A stretch of 64,000 nt of DNA from Montifringilla adamsi (taxonomy: Eukaryota; Chordata; Aves; Passeriformes; Passeridae). Below the pieces are notes generated by a model that saw only the letters and a program-made list of their open reading frames with translations, was not told the DNA's origin and made no database searches. Position numbers and translations under genes: made by a program. Shown in pieces: positions 22,440-34,829 of this stretch (position 1 is the stretch's first letter; every line of letters begins with the position of its first letter). The DNA lies in assembly GCA_017590115.1 (NCBI GenBank), contig JAGGNK010008670.1, positions 1,984,001 to 2,048,000 of the forward strand, read 5' to 3'.

Positions 22440-24420
22440 AATTTAATATAAAAAATGGGATCAGAAAAATGATAAAATGCTTGTGCTCCTTGGAAATATC
22501 ATTTTCGTTCCTGGCCTGTCTCCCTGCTTGCAGATCTAATGAAAATCTTGGGTTTAGCAAAAAATAAAAATATGTGGACAGCAGCAGGGTGCCACAGCCT
22601 GGAAGTTGGGGTTCCTTAAGGCTTTAGGAGTAGAAATTAATTATTTGCCTTAATTATTAAAACATGAACACCACTGTATGCCGGTTGGTTGATTAAACTT
22701 TACAAACATTACTAAGTAACAGCAATGTACATTTTAAGGAGAGGTTTTTGCACATTGGGATGTGCAGGATCCAAAATATAGACTATTTTAATAATAAATT
22801 TTCCATTAAAAATTTTACATAATAATGCAATGGGGCTGAGGGGGTCCTGATTTTGGGCACTGGTGTTCATGTGTGGATGAATTTTAAGAGAAATAATCAG
22901 GAAGTCAAACGTCTTGGAGGAGGAATTTGGCCATATTTCCACAGCTTGAGGAGTATTTTTATCCTTTTCCCCTCTCTCCTAAAAATTTTAACCAGATTTT
23001 GGGTTTTCAAGGCTGGAAAACACAGGAAGAGCATGATACAGTTTGTTTTTTTGCATGTGATCTCTGTGTGGTCTAAGCAGCCTTTTAGGGCTACAATTTC
23101 ATTTAATTTATACCCAAATCTCTGGTACTTGATGAGTATAAAGCCAGTGATGAATATCTGAACAAATATCTGAAGGGTGTTTCTGAGGAGCATTTCTCTT
23201 CCAAAAAGTGCTGCCAATTAGCTTTAGGAGCAGGGAATGAATGGCAGCCTGGAGAATGCCGTGTCTGAGGCAGATCTGGCTGGGCTTTAAAGAAATGCAA
23301 ACAGGCAGAAATTAAAATTAGCAGCAAAAAGTCAAACTCGCCTGGTGTGGTGATGTGGGTGAAATCAAAACCTCAGGAGTTAACGATGGGTTTTGGTGGT
23401 GTTTTCATCAAGCCTAACGTTTGTGGAGGTTAGATTTTGTTTTTTAGTGATTAACCACCAACAATTCATGGAAATGAGACCTTGAGGTGTAAAACGCACA
23501 GATAATTTCAGGTAATTTTGTTGCTGAAACCCAAATTTTTCTATTTTTGCACTCAAAGAGGAGCTGTGATTTTTGCCAGTGTAAATTCCCGAAGTTGATG
23601 ACGCCGTGCTGGAGAGTTCCCTTCTAGGGCAAACATGGCGCTTTTGACCAAGAATGCTAAAAATGAAATTTTCAGCCCCTTGGGGTGTTACAGGGTTACT
23701 TTAGACTCAGCTCAAAGCCTGTGTAGGTGTTGGTGGTGGCCTTGGTGCCAGAAGTCCCCTACAGGTGGCAGAGGTCCCAGGAGGCTCCTGACCTGCTGGG
23801 ATGCTCCCTCCTGAATAATCCCTTTGCTCTGGTCTTTGCAAAAGACATGAAAAATAATGGAAAAAGTGGATTTCAGGCAGCAGGAATGAGAAGTTTGAGT
23901 GTCCTTCCCAAAAGCAGGATTCTTGAGCACTGTGAAAATCTGGTGTTCCCTCTTGGACACGATGACTTGTGCAGATAAGTTGTGAAAATTCTGCTATTTT
24001 TAATTGATTTTAAAAGGATTTTAGTTCATCCATTGAAATGAGAACTGCCCTGTCACAGCAGCATCTACAAATTTGTTTTCATGTTTGTTTTGAACGTTGC
24101 TTTATATCAGCAAACCCCCAACTTCTGAAGGAAAATATTTCCAACAGAGCAAGAACTGAAAAATCCATTTGGTTTAAAATAAGTGATAATAATTATTAAT
24201 TTTATTATTATTATTTAGACCTGACAAGTTCTGTTATATAAACCTGCCTCCACTTGGATTTTAACCACTTAAATAACTGGGAAAATTCATGGTCCAAGTG
24301 GCTTAAAAATAAAAAAATTACCCTGAAGACCCAGTGGTGCTTCATTCCACATTAACTGATATTTCTTACTGTGAAAAGTGAGTTCTCTCTTAGCAAAATG
24401 TCTTTTCTGTTCTGCCAGGC
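22440..24420. other. Unique DNA, no gene seen
   Basis: AT-rich single-copy sequence. Frames of up to 108 residues overlap on both strands, with no repeat family recognised. An (ATT)n run lies at 24,184-24,217. Confidence 0.4.
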
Positions 24421-24424
24421 AATT

Positions 24425-24665
24425 TAAAATTAAAGCTTGACAGGCCATGCTAATGAAATAAAGCAATAAACATTTTCTGACAGGTGCAAAATACAGCCCT
24501 TGTTCGATAAGATGATATTTGGGGGAAAAATTTGCTTGGTAAATCTAATTTGTGTCAGCTCAATATTGGCTTGAGCATCAAATTCTAATTTATTGAAAGC
24601 ACCAGCAAATACTAGAACCATTTGTTTAGCACAAAGCATTCAATCTATAAGGACCAACTCCATGA
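24425..24665. promoter_or_regulatory. Possible conserved non-coding element
   Basis: Repeat-free AT-rich block with an octamer-like POU site ATGCTAAT (24,447-24,454), CAATAAAC forkhead-like cores and TAATTTATT homeodomain-like cores. The texture is typical of vertebrate enhancers. Not tested for conservation. Confidence 0.25.
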
Positions 24666-24934
24666 AATTTAATTTTCGAGCCAAAAAAGACAATCAAAGT
24701 AGGAGAAGCAGGAAAAAAAACCCTCATGTTGGAATAAAGGGAACTGCAACTTTAGAGGATGACAATATATAATTTACCATGAAAAAAAGGGAAAAACCTC
24801 TATGAAATTAAATAATCTGACAAATTTTTTTAGCTGTTGCTGATTTTTAGTTCTATTTTCCCTTTTTTCAGTGGAAATACTGATATTCCAACCTTTTTCC
24901 TGATCACTCTTGCAGAGATTTTTATGGGTTGACA

Positions 24935-25012
24935 AGGAAACATTGAGCAGTTGGGATGAGATGAGCTTTAAGTCCCTTCCAACGCGATCCATTCTGTAAT
25001 TCCGTGATCCTC
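24935..25012 (+). mobile_element. CR1 LINE 3' terminus, short
   Basis: TTTAAGTCCCTTCCAACGCG followed by CCATTCTGTAATTCCGTGAT matches the end of CR1 with its degenerate terminal repeat. Confidence 0.6.
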
Positions 25013-25014
25013 CA

Positions 25015-26925
25015 GTGTTTAAATCTCCACCAGTTTCCCCAGTTTGCTATTCTCAAAGCTGATTGGGATGGGAATAAATTTGGGAGCAAATTTCCTTATT
25101 ATTTATTTAACATTGGAGTTTAATATTTGACCTGCTGAAGTGGGAACTGCTGCATTCAAATGATGGAATTCCAAGTATCCTAGCTTTATAATGAAAATAA
25201 TTTTTATTATATCCCCATTTTGGTTTATTTTTGAGGGGAATATTTAATGAACCTCAGTGAAATCCAGGAGCAATCATCTCTCCCAAGGTCTCAGGTCTTG
25301 GATTGGATTCCTGAAAAATTGTTAATCGAAAATCAGATATTTTTAGCATCTTTTTGGGGGTCTGGAAATCCTGCAAATATTTTTGCCTTCACTCCTTGTC
25401 TTGCAGAAATGTAATCTTTTTTTTCTAATAGTTTCTAGTAATTGCAGAAATTTAACCTTTTTTTTTTTTTTTCTCTCTTTACAATGATCTGATTGGATGA
25501 AACAATTATAGATCGATCTGGCTGCTAATTAAGCATCATGCTGGGTTTATGATGTGTTTCCTTATTGGATATTGCACAAGGCTGGAAGATTTTGGGAGTT
25601 TCTTTATGCTGCCATTCCCAAACTCATCAGCACTGCTTCCCTGGCATCTCCTCTGTGGGGCTGACAGAGGATTTGGGACATTTCCCTGTGTGGAAATTCT
25701 TCCCCTTCCCAGAAGGTTGACTGATGAGGATTTTCTAGGTTTAACCCTAGGATCACTCAAATCAGTAGGGTTACGTTGAACTAAAAATGAGATTTCCTTG
25801 CAATTAGGATTTTTAACTGTTTCAATTCCCTTCGGGGTGCAGCAGGTGAGGAGCTGAGGGCGATGCTGGATCGTGAGGAGCAGGGATTCCTCCAGCTGTG
25901 CCTCCCCTGCACAGGAAAACTGGACATTTAAACCTCTCCTGCCCCCAAAACTTCCTCTAAACCACTGTCTGCATTGAGGAGATGCATCCTGAAATATCAG
26001 CAAGGCTGGGAATTGTGCTGCCTGGCAAAGTGATGTGGAAAGATCTAAAATCCATGGCGGTTATTAAGCAATCCTTCTGCTGTTATGGCTTTTGGGGATT
26101 GCTTCTATTTACTCCTTGAACAATTTTTTGGGTTGATTTTTTTTTTTTTTTTCTTTCAAGGAAGTGTGAGGGGAATATTTCTCAATTTTATCTGTCGAGA
26201 GCTCATCCAAGCCCATAAAAATCCTCCAGAAAAGAGGAAAAAATCCATATGGCATATTTATAGCCAATTATTTTCCTGATTCTTCCTTTCTTCAACTCAC
26301 AAGTTTTATGGGAGCTTCATCTTTATCCATTTTACACTCCAGCAAGCTTTGCAAATAAATACTGGAGGTTAAGAAGAGTTGCTGATTTATCCTTAAACGC
26401 AGCTTGAGAGGAGCTGTGGTTCTGGGGCAGTCTGGATCCCATGGACCCATATTAAATTAGCAGCTCATTCCTCGTGGGCTGCTCATTTGTACCTTTTAAC
26501 CATGGACTTCTGAGGTGGCCTAAACTTGCACAGGTATAAAAATAAAAATTGCCTGTAACGGTCAATTTTTTTGTTATTTTTCTTGTCAAAATTGAACCTC
26601 ATGGCGCTGCAGCTGCACTCAGCAATCCAGACCAGGCACAACTCACAAGAGGATATTTTTGGGAATGTTTTGCTTATTAAATTTTTCTGCAGTTTTGGGG
26701 GAAGAGGCTTCTCATCCTCTGCCAAAAATCTCTCATTGTTATGTGGCTTTTGCATTGCAGAGTCTTTCCAGCCACGTGCTCCACTCTTATCAGCAAGAGC
26801 AAACTGCCACCTCTGGATTTTTGGGAACCTCATTTCCTGTTGGATCTTTGGGACAATTGTTGTCTTCATTCTCAGGTTTTTTTTAGCTTAAACTGTTTAG
26901 TTCTGAATACCACATGAAAATGTTT
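25015..26925. other. Unique DNA with T tracts, no gene recognised
   Basis: T tracts occur at 25,458-25,472 and 26,137-26,152. A 155-residue minus frame (26,003-25,536) has no recognisable domain and overlaps a + frame. The stretch 26,160-26,400 is complex, repeat-free and A/T-box rich, and could be another conserved element. Confidence 0.4.
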
Positions 26926-27144
26926 TTGATGGGTATTGTTCTTACCAGCAGCTCCTGAATATCTGCATTGAAACCAGTTTTAGTCCAGGGATTAAGGAAA
27001 ATTTTTGTGGGGATAAGGAAAGGATTAACATTTTTCCGTCTCTACCGTGGTTAATTGTATAATGTTTGGTACTTAAATGTACTTTTTGGGTTCAGGATGT
27101 CTTTGCTGAATTAAAACAATATTTTTTCCATCCTTGGAAATGTC

Positions 27145-27245
27145 CAAGGGCAGGCTAGATGGAGCTTGGAGCACCCTGGGATAGTGGAAGGTGTCCCTGC
27201 CTATGGAATGGGTTGGAATCTTCCCATCCCAAGCCCTTCTATGAT
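27145..27245 (+). mobile_element. CR1 LINE 3'-end fragment (copy 1 of the duplication)
   Basis: GGAGCTTGGAGCACCCTGGG, ATAGTGGAAGGTGTCCCTGC and a TTCTATGATCTT terminus mark a CR1 3' end. The paralogous copy lies at about 28,645-28,768. Confidence 0.9.
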
Positions 27246-27551
27246 CTTGGTGTTTTCAAATACCAAAATATATCTTTATTATTGCCCTGAATCCCTGAAC
27301 AAAAATGTTCACATATTCCATTCCATATTCTATTCCAAAATATCCATGTGTCCATTCCTGAGTTGGAATTTTGCTGTGCACTGTATTTTTAAATATTTTC
27401 ATAAAAGTAGCTTAAACTGTTGGCATCATTTAGAGAATGGTGCTGATAACAGAGCCCAAATTGATATATTTATAAATTTTATTAAATTTTATTAAAATTA
27501 TTTTAAAATGCATTATGTATTAATGTATAAAATATATATATATTAAAATGT

Positions 27552-27587
27552 ATAAAAATTCTATATTTATAAATCTAGAATTTTTAT
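27552..27587. repeat. Perfect 12-base inverted repeat in AT-rich DNA
   Basis: ATAAAAATTCTA (27,552-27,563) and its reverse complement TAGAATTTTTAT (27,576-27,587) are separated by 12 bases. The same hairpin recurs at 29,073-29,108 in the second duplicated copy. Confidence 0.85.
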
Positions 27588-27711
27588 AAATATATAAATA
27601 TTAGAATCACTTGATTTTGGAGCTCAAATAAAATCTCCTTGGCCACAGAAGGCTGTGTGATTATTTTCAATATATCTCTACTGATATTTTCTCTCTACAG
27701 TGCCCAAAAGG

Positions 27712-27835
27712 AAGTTGTAGCCAGCTGGGGGCTGACCCCTTTTCCCATGTAAAAGTGACTGGATGAGAGGAAATTGTGCCAGGGCAGATTTAGATTGGAT
27801 ATCATGGAAAATTCCTTCACTTTTGATGTAGATTT
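27712..27835 (+). mobile_element. CR1 LINE fragment (duplicated)
   Basis: GGGGGCTGACCCCTTTTCCC, GACTGGATGAGAGGAAATTG and TTTAGATTGGATATCATGG follow the CR1 3' region order. The second copy is at about 29,233-29,356. Confidence 0.8.
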
Positions 27836-28644
27836 GGCCATGTAATTCCTGCTTCTTCTGCTTCTGAAAGCCCTCAAAACCAAGTAAAATTCCTTTGGAG
27901 TTGGTTAATTTGGGTTTTTTTTAGTCCTTTAAAAATGAAGGCGCCAACGAGACCTACACAGCCACACGTTAAATTTCATAAATATTTCCAGGGAGTAATT
28001 TTGAGAAAGTGCAGAAGTTTCTCTCTGATGCACATCTGAGGTGAAGGTGTCTATTTAAGAAAGGATAAATCTGGATGCCATGGTGATGGGAGGCTTTATA
28101 TAGTCTAAAAGGATAATTGCATTACTTTGAATTTTCCTGGGCTGGGACAGGTCTGTAATTTGGATTCCACAGAGCTGATGGATCAAATTAGCAATGACTT
28201 TATTTGATGGAAATAACCTTCAATATTTTACTTTTTAAAGCACCCACGTGATTTGCCACCAAGTTTGCACCACTGAGGTCGTGGTGCTCCTCGTTCCTTG
28301 GTTCTTCCTTTGGGAAAAGTTGACTTTGGATCCACTTCTGAGCCTCTTTGGATCTTTTTTTCCCCAGCAACAAGAGACAGGATGAGAGGAAAGAGCCTCA
28401 AGTTGCACCAGGGAAGGTTTAGGTTGTGATGGGTATTGTTCTTACCAGCAGCTCCTGAATATCTGCATTGAAACCAGTTTTAGTCCAGGGATTAAGGAAA
28501 ATTTTTGTGGGGATAAGGAAAGGATTAACATTTTTCCGTCTGTACCGTGGTTAATTGTATAATGTTTGGTACTTAAATGTACTTTTTGGGTTCAGGATGT
28601 CTTTGCTGAATTAAAACAATATTTTTTCCATCCTTGGAAATGTC

Positions 28645-28768
28645 CAAGGGCAGGCTAGATGGAGCTTGGAGCACCCTGGGATAGTGGAAGGTGTCCCTGC
28701 CCATGGAATGGGTTGGAATTAAGTTGGAATGGGTTGGAATCTTCCAATCCCAAGCCATTCTATGATCT
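28645..28768 (+). mobile_element. CR1 LINE 3'-end fragment (copy 2 of the duplication)
   Basis: Same CR1 as at 27,145, enlarged by a 21-base internal repeat of the GGGTTGGAAT motif. Confidence 0.9.
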
Positions 28769-29232
28769 TAGTGTTTTCAAATATCCAAATATATCTTTAT
28801 TATTGCCCTGAATCCCTGAACAAAAATGTCCACATATTCCATTCCATATTCTATTCCAAAATATCCATGTGTCCATTCCTGAGTTGGAATTTTGCTGTGC
28901 ACTGTATTTTTAAATATTTTCATAAAAGTAGCTTAAACTGTTGGCATCATTTAGAGAATGGTGCTGATAACAGAGCCCAAATTGATATATTTATAAATTT
29001 TATTAAATTTTATTAAAATTATTTTAAATTACATTATGTATTAATGTATAAAATATATATATATTAAAATGTATAAAAATTCTATATTTATAAATCTAGA
29101 ATTTTTATAAATATATAAATATTAGAATCACTTGATTTTGGAGCTCAAATAAAATCTCCTTGGCCACAGAAGGCTGTGTGATTATTTTCAATATATCTCT
29201 ACTGATATTTTCTCTCTACAGTGCCCAAAAGG

Positions 29233-29356
29233 AAGTTGTAGCCAGCTGGGGGCTGACCCCTTTTCCCATGTAAAAGTGACTGGATGAGAGGAAATTGTGC
29301 CAGGGGAGATTTAGATTGGATATCATGGAAAATTCCTTCACTTTTGATGTAGATTT
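29233..29356 (+). mobile_element. CR1 LINE fragment (duplicated, second copy)
   Basis: Paralogue of 27,712-27,835, with one visible substitution (CAGGGGAG for CAGGGCAG). Confidence 0.8.
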
Positions 29357-29889
29357 GGCCATGTAATTCCTGCTTCTTCTGCTTCTGAAAGCCCTCAAAA
29401 CCAAGTAAAATTCCTTTGGAGTTGGTTAATTTGGGTTTTTTTTAGTCCTTTAAAAATGAAGGCGCCAACGAGACCTACACAGCCACACGTTAAATTTCAT
29501 AAATATTTCCAGGGAGTAATTTTGAGAAAGTGCAGAAGTTTCTCTCTGATGCACATCTGAGGTGAAGGTGTCTATTTAAGAAAGGATAAATCTGGATGCC
29601 ATGGTGATGGGAGGCTTTATATAGTCTAAAAGGATAATTGCATTACTTTGAATTTTCCTGGGCTGGGACAGGTCTGTAATTTGGATTCCACAGAGCTGAT
29701 GGATCAAATTAGCAATGACTTTATTTGATGGAAATAACCTTCAATATTTTACTTTTTAAAGCACCCACGTGATTTGCCACCAAGTTTGCACCACTGAGGT
29801 CGTGGTGCTCCTCGTTCCTTGGTTCTTCCTTTGGGAAAAGTTGACTTTGGATCCACTTCTGAGCCTCTTTGGATCTTTTTTTCCCCAGC

Positions 29890-29995
29890 AACAAGAGACA
29901 GGATGAGAGGAAAGAGCCTCAAGTTGCACCAGGGAAGGTTTAGGTTGGATATTAGGGAAAATTTCTTCACTGAAAGGTTGGTCAAGGTTTTATGA
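29890..29995 (+). mobile_element. CR1 LINE fragment at the duplication end
   Basis: CAAGAGACAGGATGAGAGGA, CCTCAAGTTGCACCAGGGAA and GGATATTAGGGAAAATTTCT are consecutive CR1 3' segments. The truncated duplicate at 28,371-28,427 marks the internal junction of the tandem duplication. Confidence 0.9.
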
Positions 29996-29999
29996 CCTT

Positions 30000-31750
30000 A
30001 AATTAAGACTTTTCACCAAAAACAATCTTTTTTTACTGAGATAAATCAAACAAAATCCTTTATTCACCAACCAGAAGGTCCAGGTGGGTTGAATGAGCAA
30101 ATTTATTAAAATAATTTAACTTTTACTAAGTTTACCTTGTGTTTTTAATCCATTTTTTTTATCTCTCCTTTGTTGTATGGTGGCCTCTTGATACATTTAT
30201 TATTTCGTACTCACTGTTCTCCTATGACCCTAAATTTACTTTTCTATTATCTTATTATAAAAATCTCAACATGTGAATATTTCTTGGATGGATAAGAAAA
30301 AGTACTTTAAAAATAAGAACATAATTTTGAATAATTTTTCTTTCATCACATTTTTTTTGCTATTTATCTTAATCCCCTTCTCTTGCCAGATTATGATTAT
30401 TTTTGTATACGTTGATCACATCCAGAGTGAGATATTTGAAATATATTTGAAATTGGGCAACAGGAATGGTTGACTTGATGCGCCCACAAAAAATGGGAAA
30501 TTCAGATGTGCTGAGCATATTCTCATGTAAATCTTTAGTAAAAATCTTGTTTATATGAAGAATTCTTCAGGATCTCACTCCCAATAATTTAATGCATTTT
30601 GAGGATTTCATGACCGGCATATGAAAAGGAAATTTCCAAACACAGAGAGAACTTTCCTAAACTTTTGGTAAAATCTCTCATAATCTGTGCAATGCAAGGA
30701 ATATAATCTTTAATTTTATATTTGACCCCATCAGCATCCTCTTAATGCTCTCATTTGGAAGTGCAATATTCCTTCCCACGTGATATTTGTGGAAAATCAC
30801 AGAAATGGTTTAAGGAAAGTAATTTTCTGGAAGATCTAAATTTTTTATATCTGATAATTAATGGTTATTTGATGAATGATAGGACAGCGAAATAGGAAAT
30901 TTAATTCTCATTTACAAGTTGGATTAGAAACAGAAATCCTGAGGGCCAGAAACATTTATGGGATTTTTGTTTGATTTGTGAGCTTGTGCCACCCACTCGT
31001 GAAAATCCGTGCATTTTCAACCGATTTCCTTCAAATATTTTTTTTTTTTTCCAGAGGTTGAAGATGTTTTGGGAGGGAGAGATAATTCAAATATTGTCCC
31101 CAGCCCCCTCCTGGACTGCAGTGTTCAATCACAAGGTGGCACTTCTGCCTCACAGATGAGTTTTTTTCCTCCCTCGCTTTCCGTCCTGCTCCCAAAAATC
31201 CCAGTCGGTGCCTCCTGCCTCACTCCCCCTTTCTTTTTCCCTGGGAGTAAACATTCCTTACATCCCAGGAAAAGGGTTTCTAAATATGACCACGGGTTTT
31301 AACTCCAATTCCACCCTGCAATGACAACAGTGTAAAACCAGAAATAGGAGTGAGGTTGTAAATCTTCATTTTGTCTTCCTGCCATGAACTTTCCCTAAAA
31401 TGATTTAGGTCAGTGAGGTGCTAAAATTGCTCTTATTGCTATTTTTAAATTATGGTCATGGATAAATGATCCCTTATTTTATTTGAATTTTATTATTTCT
31501 TACATAATTTTGATTTAAAGCTCACAACCAGTTCCCATGTCCCAGTAAGGTGTTGGGAGCTGCTGGGGTCAAGTTGGGATATTCCAATAATTGTTTTATT
31601 TTATTCGTGAGTCCAGGTATTGAATAAATTCTAGAATGAGCTTGCCTTGATTATTGAAGACCCAGGTTTTGTTCCTCTCTTTGCCTTGGGAATATTTTAT
31701 GGCTTGAAGAAGGTTTGTCCCAGGAAACACCTGAGGGAGAAGAAAAACTC
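30000..31750. other. AT-rich unique DNA, no gene seen
   Basis: Strongly AT-rich with few open frames over 60 codons. No repeat family or coding signal is recognised. Confidence 0.45.
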
Positions 31751-31753
31751 ATG

Positions 31754-32159
31754 CCCTTACTTTATATTTATATTTTCCCTTACTTAATATTTATATTACT
31801 CCAACAGACCGTTCCTGTTGGCTGCCCAGCCCATCAGGATTAATATTAATATGAATATCTGTAAACTTGAGGCCTTCATTCTACCTTTATTCTACCTTTC
31901 TGACTTTTATTTTTTTCCATTATCATTTACCATTATACTTGTTGGTAGGCAGATAAAAAAGTAATTCAGACCTTCCTGAAGACTTTTTAGAAATTCCTTA
32001 ATTAATCATAATGATGCTTAGCTAAAAAAGGATCGTTTTTAAAAGGTATGGGTTTAGGTATTTCTTTTCTTTTTGAAAAGTTTAAGGCCAGGTTGGCTGG
32101 AGCTTTGAATGATCTGGGATAGTGGAAAATGTCCCTGCCCTTACTTAATATTTATATTA
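31754..32159. repeat. AT-rich direct repeats flanking an inserted segment
   Basis: A perfect 22-base repeat starting CCCTTACTTAATATTTATAT occurs at 31,777-31,798 and 32,138-32,159, bracketing 339 bases. A related unit precedes the left copy at 31,754, and a degraded one follows the right copy, so the insertion may have split a pre-existing short tandem repeat. The alternative is a long target-site duplication. Confidence 0.8.
31799..32137 (+). repeat. Left arm of a 0.3-kb inverted repeat
   Basis: From TTCCTGTTGGCTGCCCAGCC to GTGGAAAATGTCCCTGCCC it aligns, with about 80% identity by eye, to the reverse complement of 35,554-35,863. The right part is CR1-like (AGGCCAGGTTGGCTGGAGCT at 32,083), but the left part is not recognisable as CR1 in either copy. 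The CR1 here is cut off at its 3' side, the reverse of normal CR1 truncation. Confidence 0.85.
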
Positions 32160-34400
32160 TTTCCCTTAGTTAATATTTCTCTTGTTCCTTTTCCTCATGT
32201 CCCTCCTCTCCCTGTTCCTATCCTAAATTCCAGTCCCTCCTGTGGATAAATCTCCCCTGGATCACTGGGAGCAGATACAGACCCCAGGTAATTCATAACA
32301 AAAAGAATTAACAATGCTCAGCTGCACCATTTATATTTCTTAGAGACATCCAACTCCATGAAGAGTTTGGTGGGAAAACAGGGAACTTGTAGCTCAAAAA
32401 TTCTTTGATTGGATTTTTTTTTCCATGTTTTTCAGGCACTTTTCCTTCATTTCCAGAATAAATCAGGTGATTTTGAAAGCAGTGATAATCTAAACATAGA
32501 TTTATTGTTATTTATATTTATACACAAAATATAATTTAACCTCACCACGGCACAGGATGCAGATTAACATTTTTGCCATACTCATTTCCTGACCTATTTT
32601 AAGCTTTTCCTTATTTTACCTTTTCATTTTATTGTATTTGAATGCCTTTGCTGAGCCCTGGCAACCAGAAATCCCTTTACTAAAGAACTGATGCTTCAGG
32701 TAGGTCAGCAAATAATCCAAATATCCAGATGGGATCCCCAGGAAGGGTTGAACCTCCTTTGCAAGGCAACAAAGACCTGAGCTTTGTCTCAGCTATTAAC
32801 AAAAAAACAAGAGCTTAATTTTCTTTTTTGTTCTTCTAAATTTCTTTCTTAATTTTTTTCTTTGTTCTGTTTTTTTTTTTTTCCTTGTCTCTTGACACAA
32901 AAATAAAATTGTGTTTTTAGCGTTAAACATGGCTCTGAGGTGGAGGGGATGTGGTAATTCTGCTTTCTCATGCATCTGCTCTGCTAAATCAAAGGAATTG
33001 ACATTTAAATTGGTTTAAGCCTTACTTAAGTTCAATTTTTACCAGGTGATGTCAGGATAAACATTAGATTAGATCATGAAGAATGAAGGATCCAGACAGT
33101 AAAAGGACCACTGGAATTGTTTGTTTTCCTGAAGAATTTCTAGGGATTATTTTCCTCCTCTGGATAAAATCCTGGCAAAATGTGGATCTGGGCCTAAAAT
33201 TCTCCAAACTGCTCCAGCAGATTGAGGAATTTTATCCCAAATTAAAGGAGATTTAATCGAAGAGTTTCTTTAATCTGCTTTTTCATTTTGGATAATGACT
33301 CAGAGAATTTCAGCGCTTTGATAAGTTGAGTTGTTGATTGTTTGGGGTTGTTTAAACTTGTCATTTTGGGCCTTTTTAATCTATCCCAGGGTTTGAGTAA
33401 CTGCTGTGTGTGTTCGGTTGTCCCTGCCCCAGGATTTCAATAATTACTGTGTGTGCGTGGTTCAGTTCTGAAATAGATGCCACAGAGAGGTGCAAATTGG
33501 GAAAATCAAAGCAGAATTCTTGGGATTTTTCTTGGGTGCCCCTGAAAATATCCCCAAGTCTGGAATGTGAATCCCCGTTCTCTATTCTCAGCCCTTCACA
33601 TGTTTGTGAAATGCTGGGAAATATTAACTGACCTTTTTTTTATATATGAAAAAAAGCAGATTTTTCAACCAGACACTGAATTTCCATTGATTTTTACATT
33701 ATTTGGTTCTATTAGGTTTTGCTGTTTTTTCTGCCTTAATGTAGCATTGGATAAAGATTTACTTATTTCCTCAAAATCTTATTTTTGCTATGGAAAGGTT
33801 GCATCCAAACCTTTATTGTTAAGTCTTTTTTTAAAGTCCTGAATCTCCACCAATCAGAATGAATAAACACAGTAACCAAGAACATTTTGTTGACATCCCA
33901 TGGAGTTATGGAGGGGACTTTGTTTTCCTAATTTGTGTTGTGTGGCAAAATTCTTGGTCTGTTTTCTTCATGGTTTTCTTGAAATGTCTTGAATGTGGGA
34001 TGATGATGATGATGATGATGATTATTATTATTATTTATTCCCTATTTTTTTGTCTAACATATGCTTTGCTCCATGTTTTCCAGGGATAATTGTCAGCCTG
34101 GAGACATTTAGAGCAAGGAGCTGATAAGAAATCTGATTGTGCCATATGGTTCCAAACGTTGTGCTGGAAACATTTGGGGTTTTGGAAATCCTTGATGATC
34201 CTTGCTCTCAGCAAAAGGTGGTGGGGAGCACCAGAGAGAACTTCTGCCATCCAGAAAATTCAGGTTAATGCCAAATTTATGTTCCATCTGTGAATTCCTG
34301 TTGCCATTACACGAGGATGAGTTGGGAGGGTCATAGACACGGACAGAAATAGCAGCAACTGAATTTTTCCTGTGGAAAAAATGCTCATTAAAACCTTGAG
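32160..34400. other. AT-rich unique DNA, no gene seen
   Basis: Single-copy AT-rich sequence with homopolymer T runs (around 32,869-32,882). Nothing coding is recognised. Confidence 0.45.
33999..34037. repeat. (GAT)n followed by (ATT)n
   Basis: About seven GAT units run directly into five ATT units. Confidence 0.95.
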
Positions 34401-34407
34401 GAGAATG

Positions 34408-34516
34408 AATTACATGCATGGAATGGTTTGGGTTGGAAGGGACATTAAAAATCATCCCAATCCACCCCCTGCCACGGGCAGGGACATTCCCACTGTCCCA
34501 GGGTGGTCCAAGCCTG
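34408..34516 (-). mobile_element. CR1 LINE 3'-end fragment
   Basis: GGAATGGTTTGGGTTGGAAG, GACATTAAAAATCATCCCAA and GGGCAGGGACATTCCCACTG are the reverse complement of the CR1 3' end. It faces the CR1 starting at about 34,530. Confidence 0.95.
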
Positions 34517-34529
34517 GAAAAGAGAAATT

Positions 34530-34822
34530 TCTGTCCTTGCAGTGCCTGAGGGAGCTGAGGAGATGGAGAGAGGGGGTGGAGGGACAGGACACAGGGAATG
34601 GCTTCAAACGAACAGAAATTAGGGATGTATGGGATTTTGGGAAGGAATTCCTGGCTGGGAGGTTGGGGAGGGGCTGGGACGGAATTCCCAGAGCAGCTGT
34701 GGCTGCCCCTGGATCCCTGGAAATCTCCAAGGCCAGGCTGGAGCAGCCTGGGATGGTGGCAGTGTCCTTGCCGTGGCAGGGGTGGCACTGGGTGATTTTT
34801 AACGTCCCTTCCCATTCTGGGG
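34530..34822 (+). mobile_element. CR1 LINE 3' fragment, about 290 bases
   Basis: GGAGGGACAGGACACAGGGA, GGAAGGAATTCCTGGCTGGG, AGAGCAGCTGTGGCTGCCCC and GGAGCAGCCTGGGATGGTGG follow the CR1 3' region in order and reach a degraded terminus near 34,820. The 159- to 235-residue frames here are CR1 shadows. Confidence 0.95.
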
Positions 34823-34829
34823 TCAGAAA

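Larger units (their letters stand above)
26928..28427 (+). repeat. 1.5-kb tandem segmental duplication, copy 1
   Basis: The segment starting GATGGGTATTGTTCTTACCA recurs at 28,428, exactly 1,500 bases later. The copies are nearly identical, with scattered single-base changes and a 21-base insertion in copy 2 near 28,720. Copy 1 carries CR1 fragments at about 27,145-27,245, 27,712-27,835 and 28,371-28,427. No gene is contained; the 109- and 95-residue frames in the two copies are the same chance frame. Confidence 0.97.
28428..29948 (+). repeat. 1.5-kb tandem segmental duplication, copy 2
   Basis: A head-to-tail copy of 26,928-28,427. It ends inside a CR1 fragment at GGGAAGGTTTAGGTTG, after which the CR1 continues normally (GATATTAGGGAAAATTTCTT). 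The 21-base difference near 28,720 is an internal repeat of GTTGGAATGGGTTGGAAT type, consistent with slippage. Confidence 0.97.
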
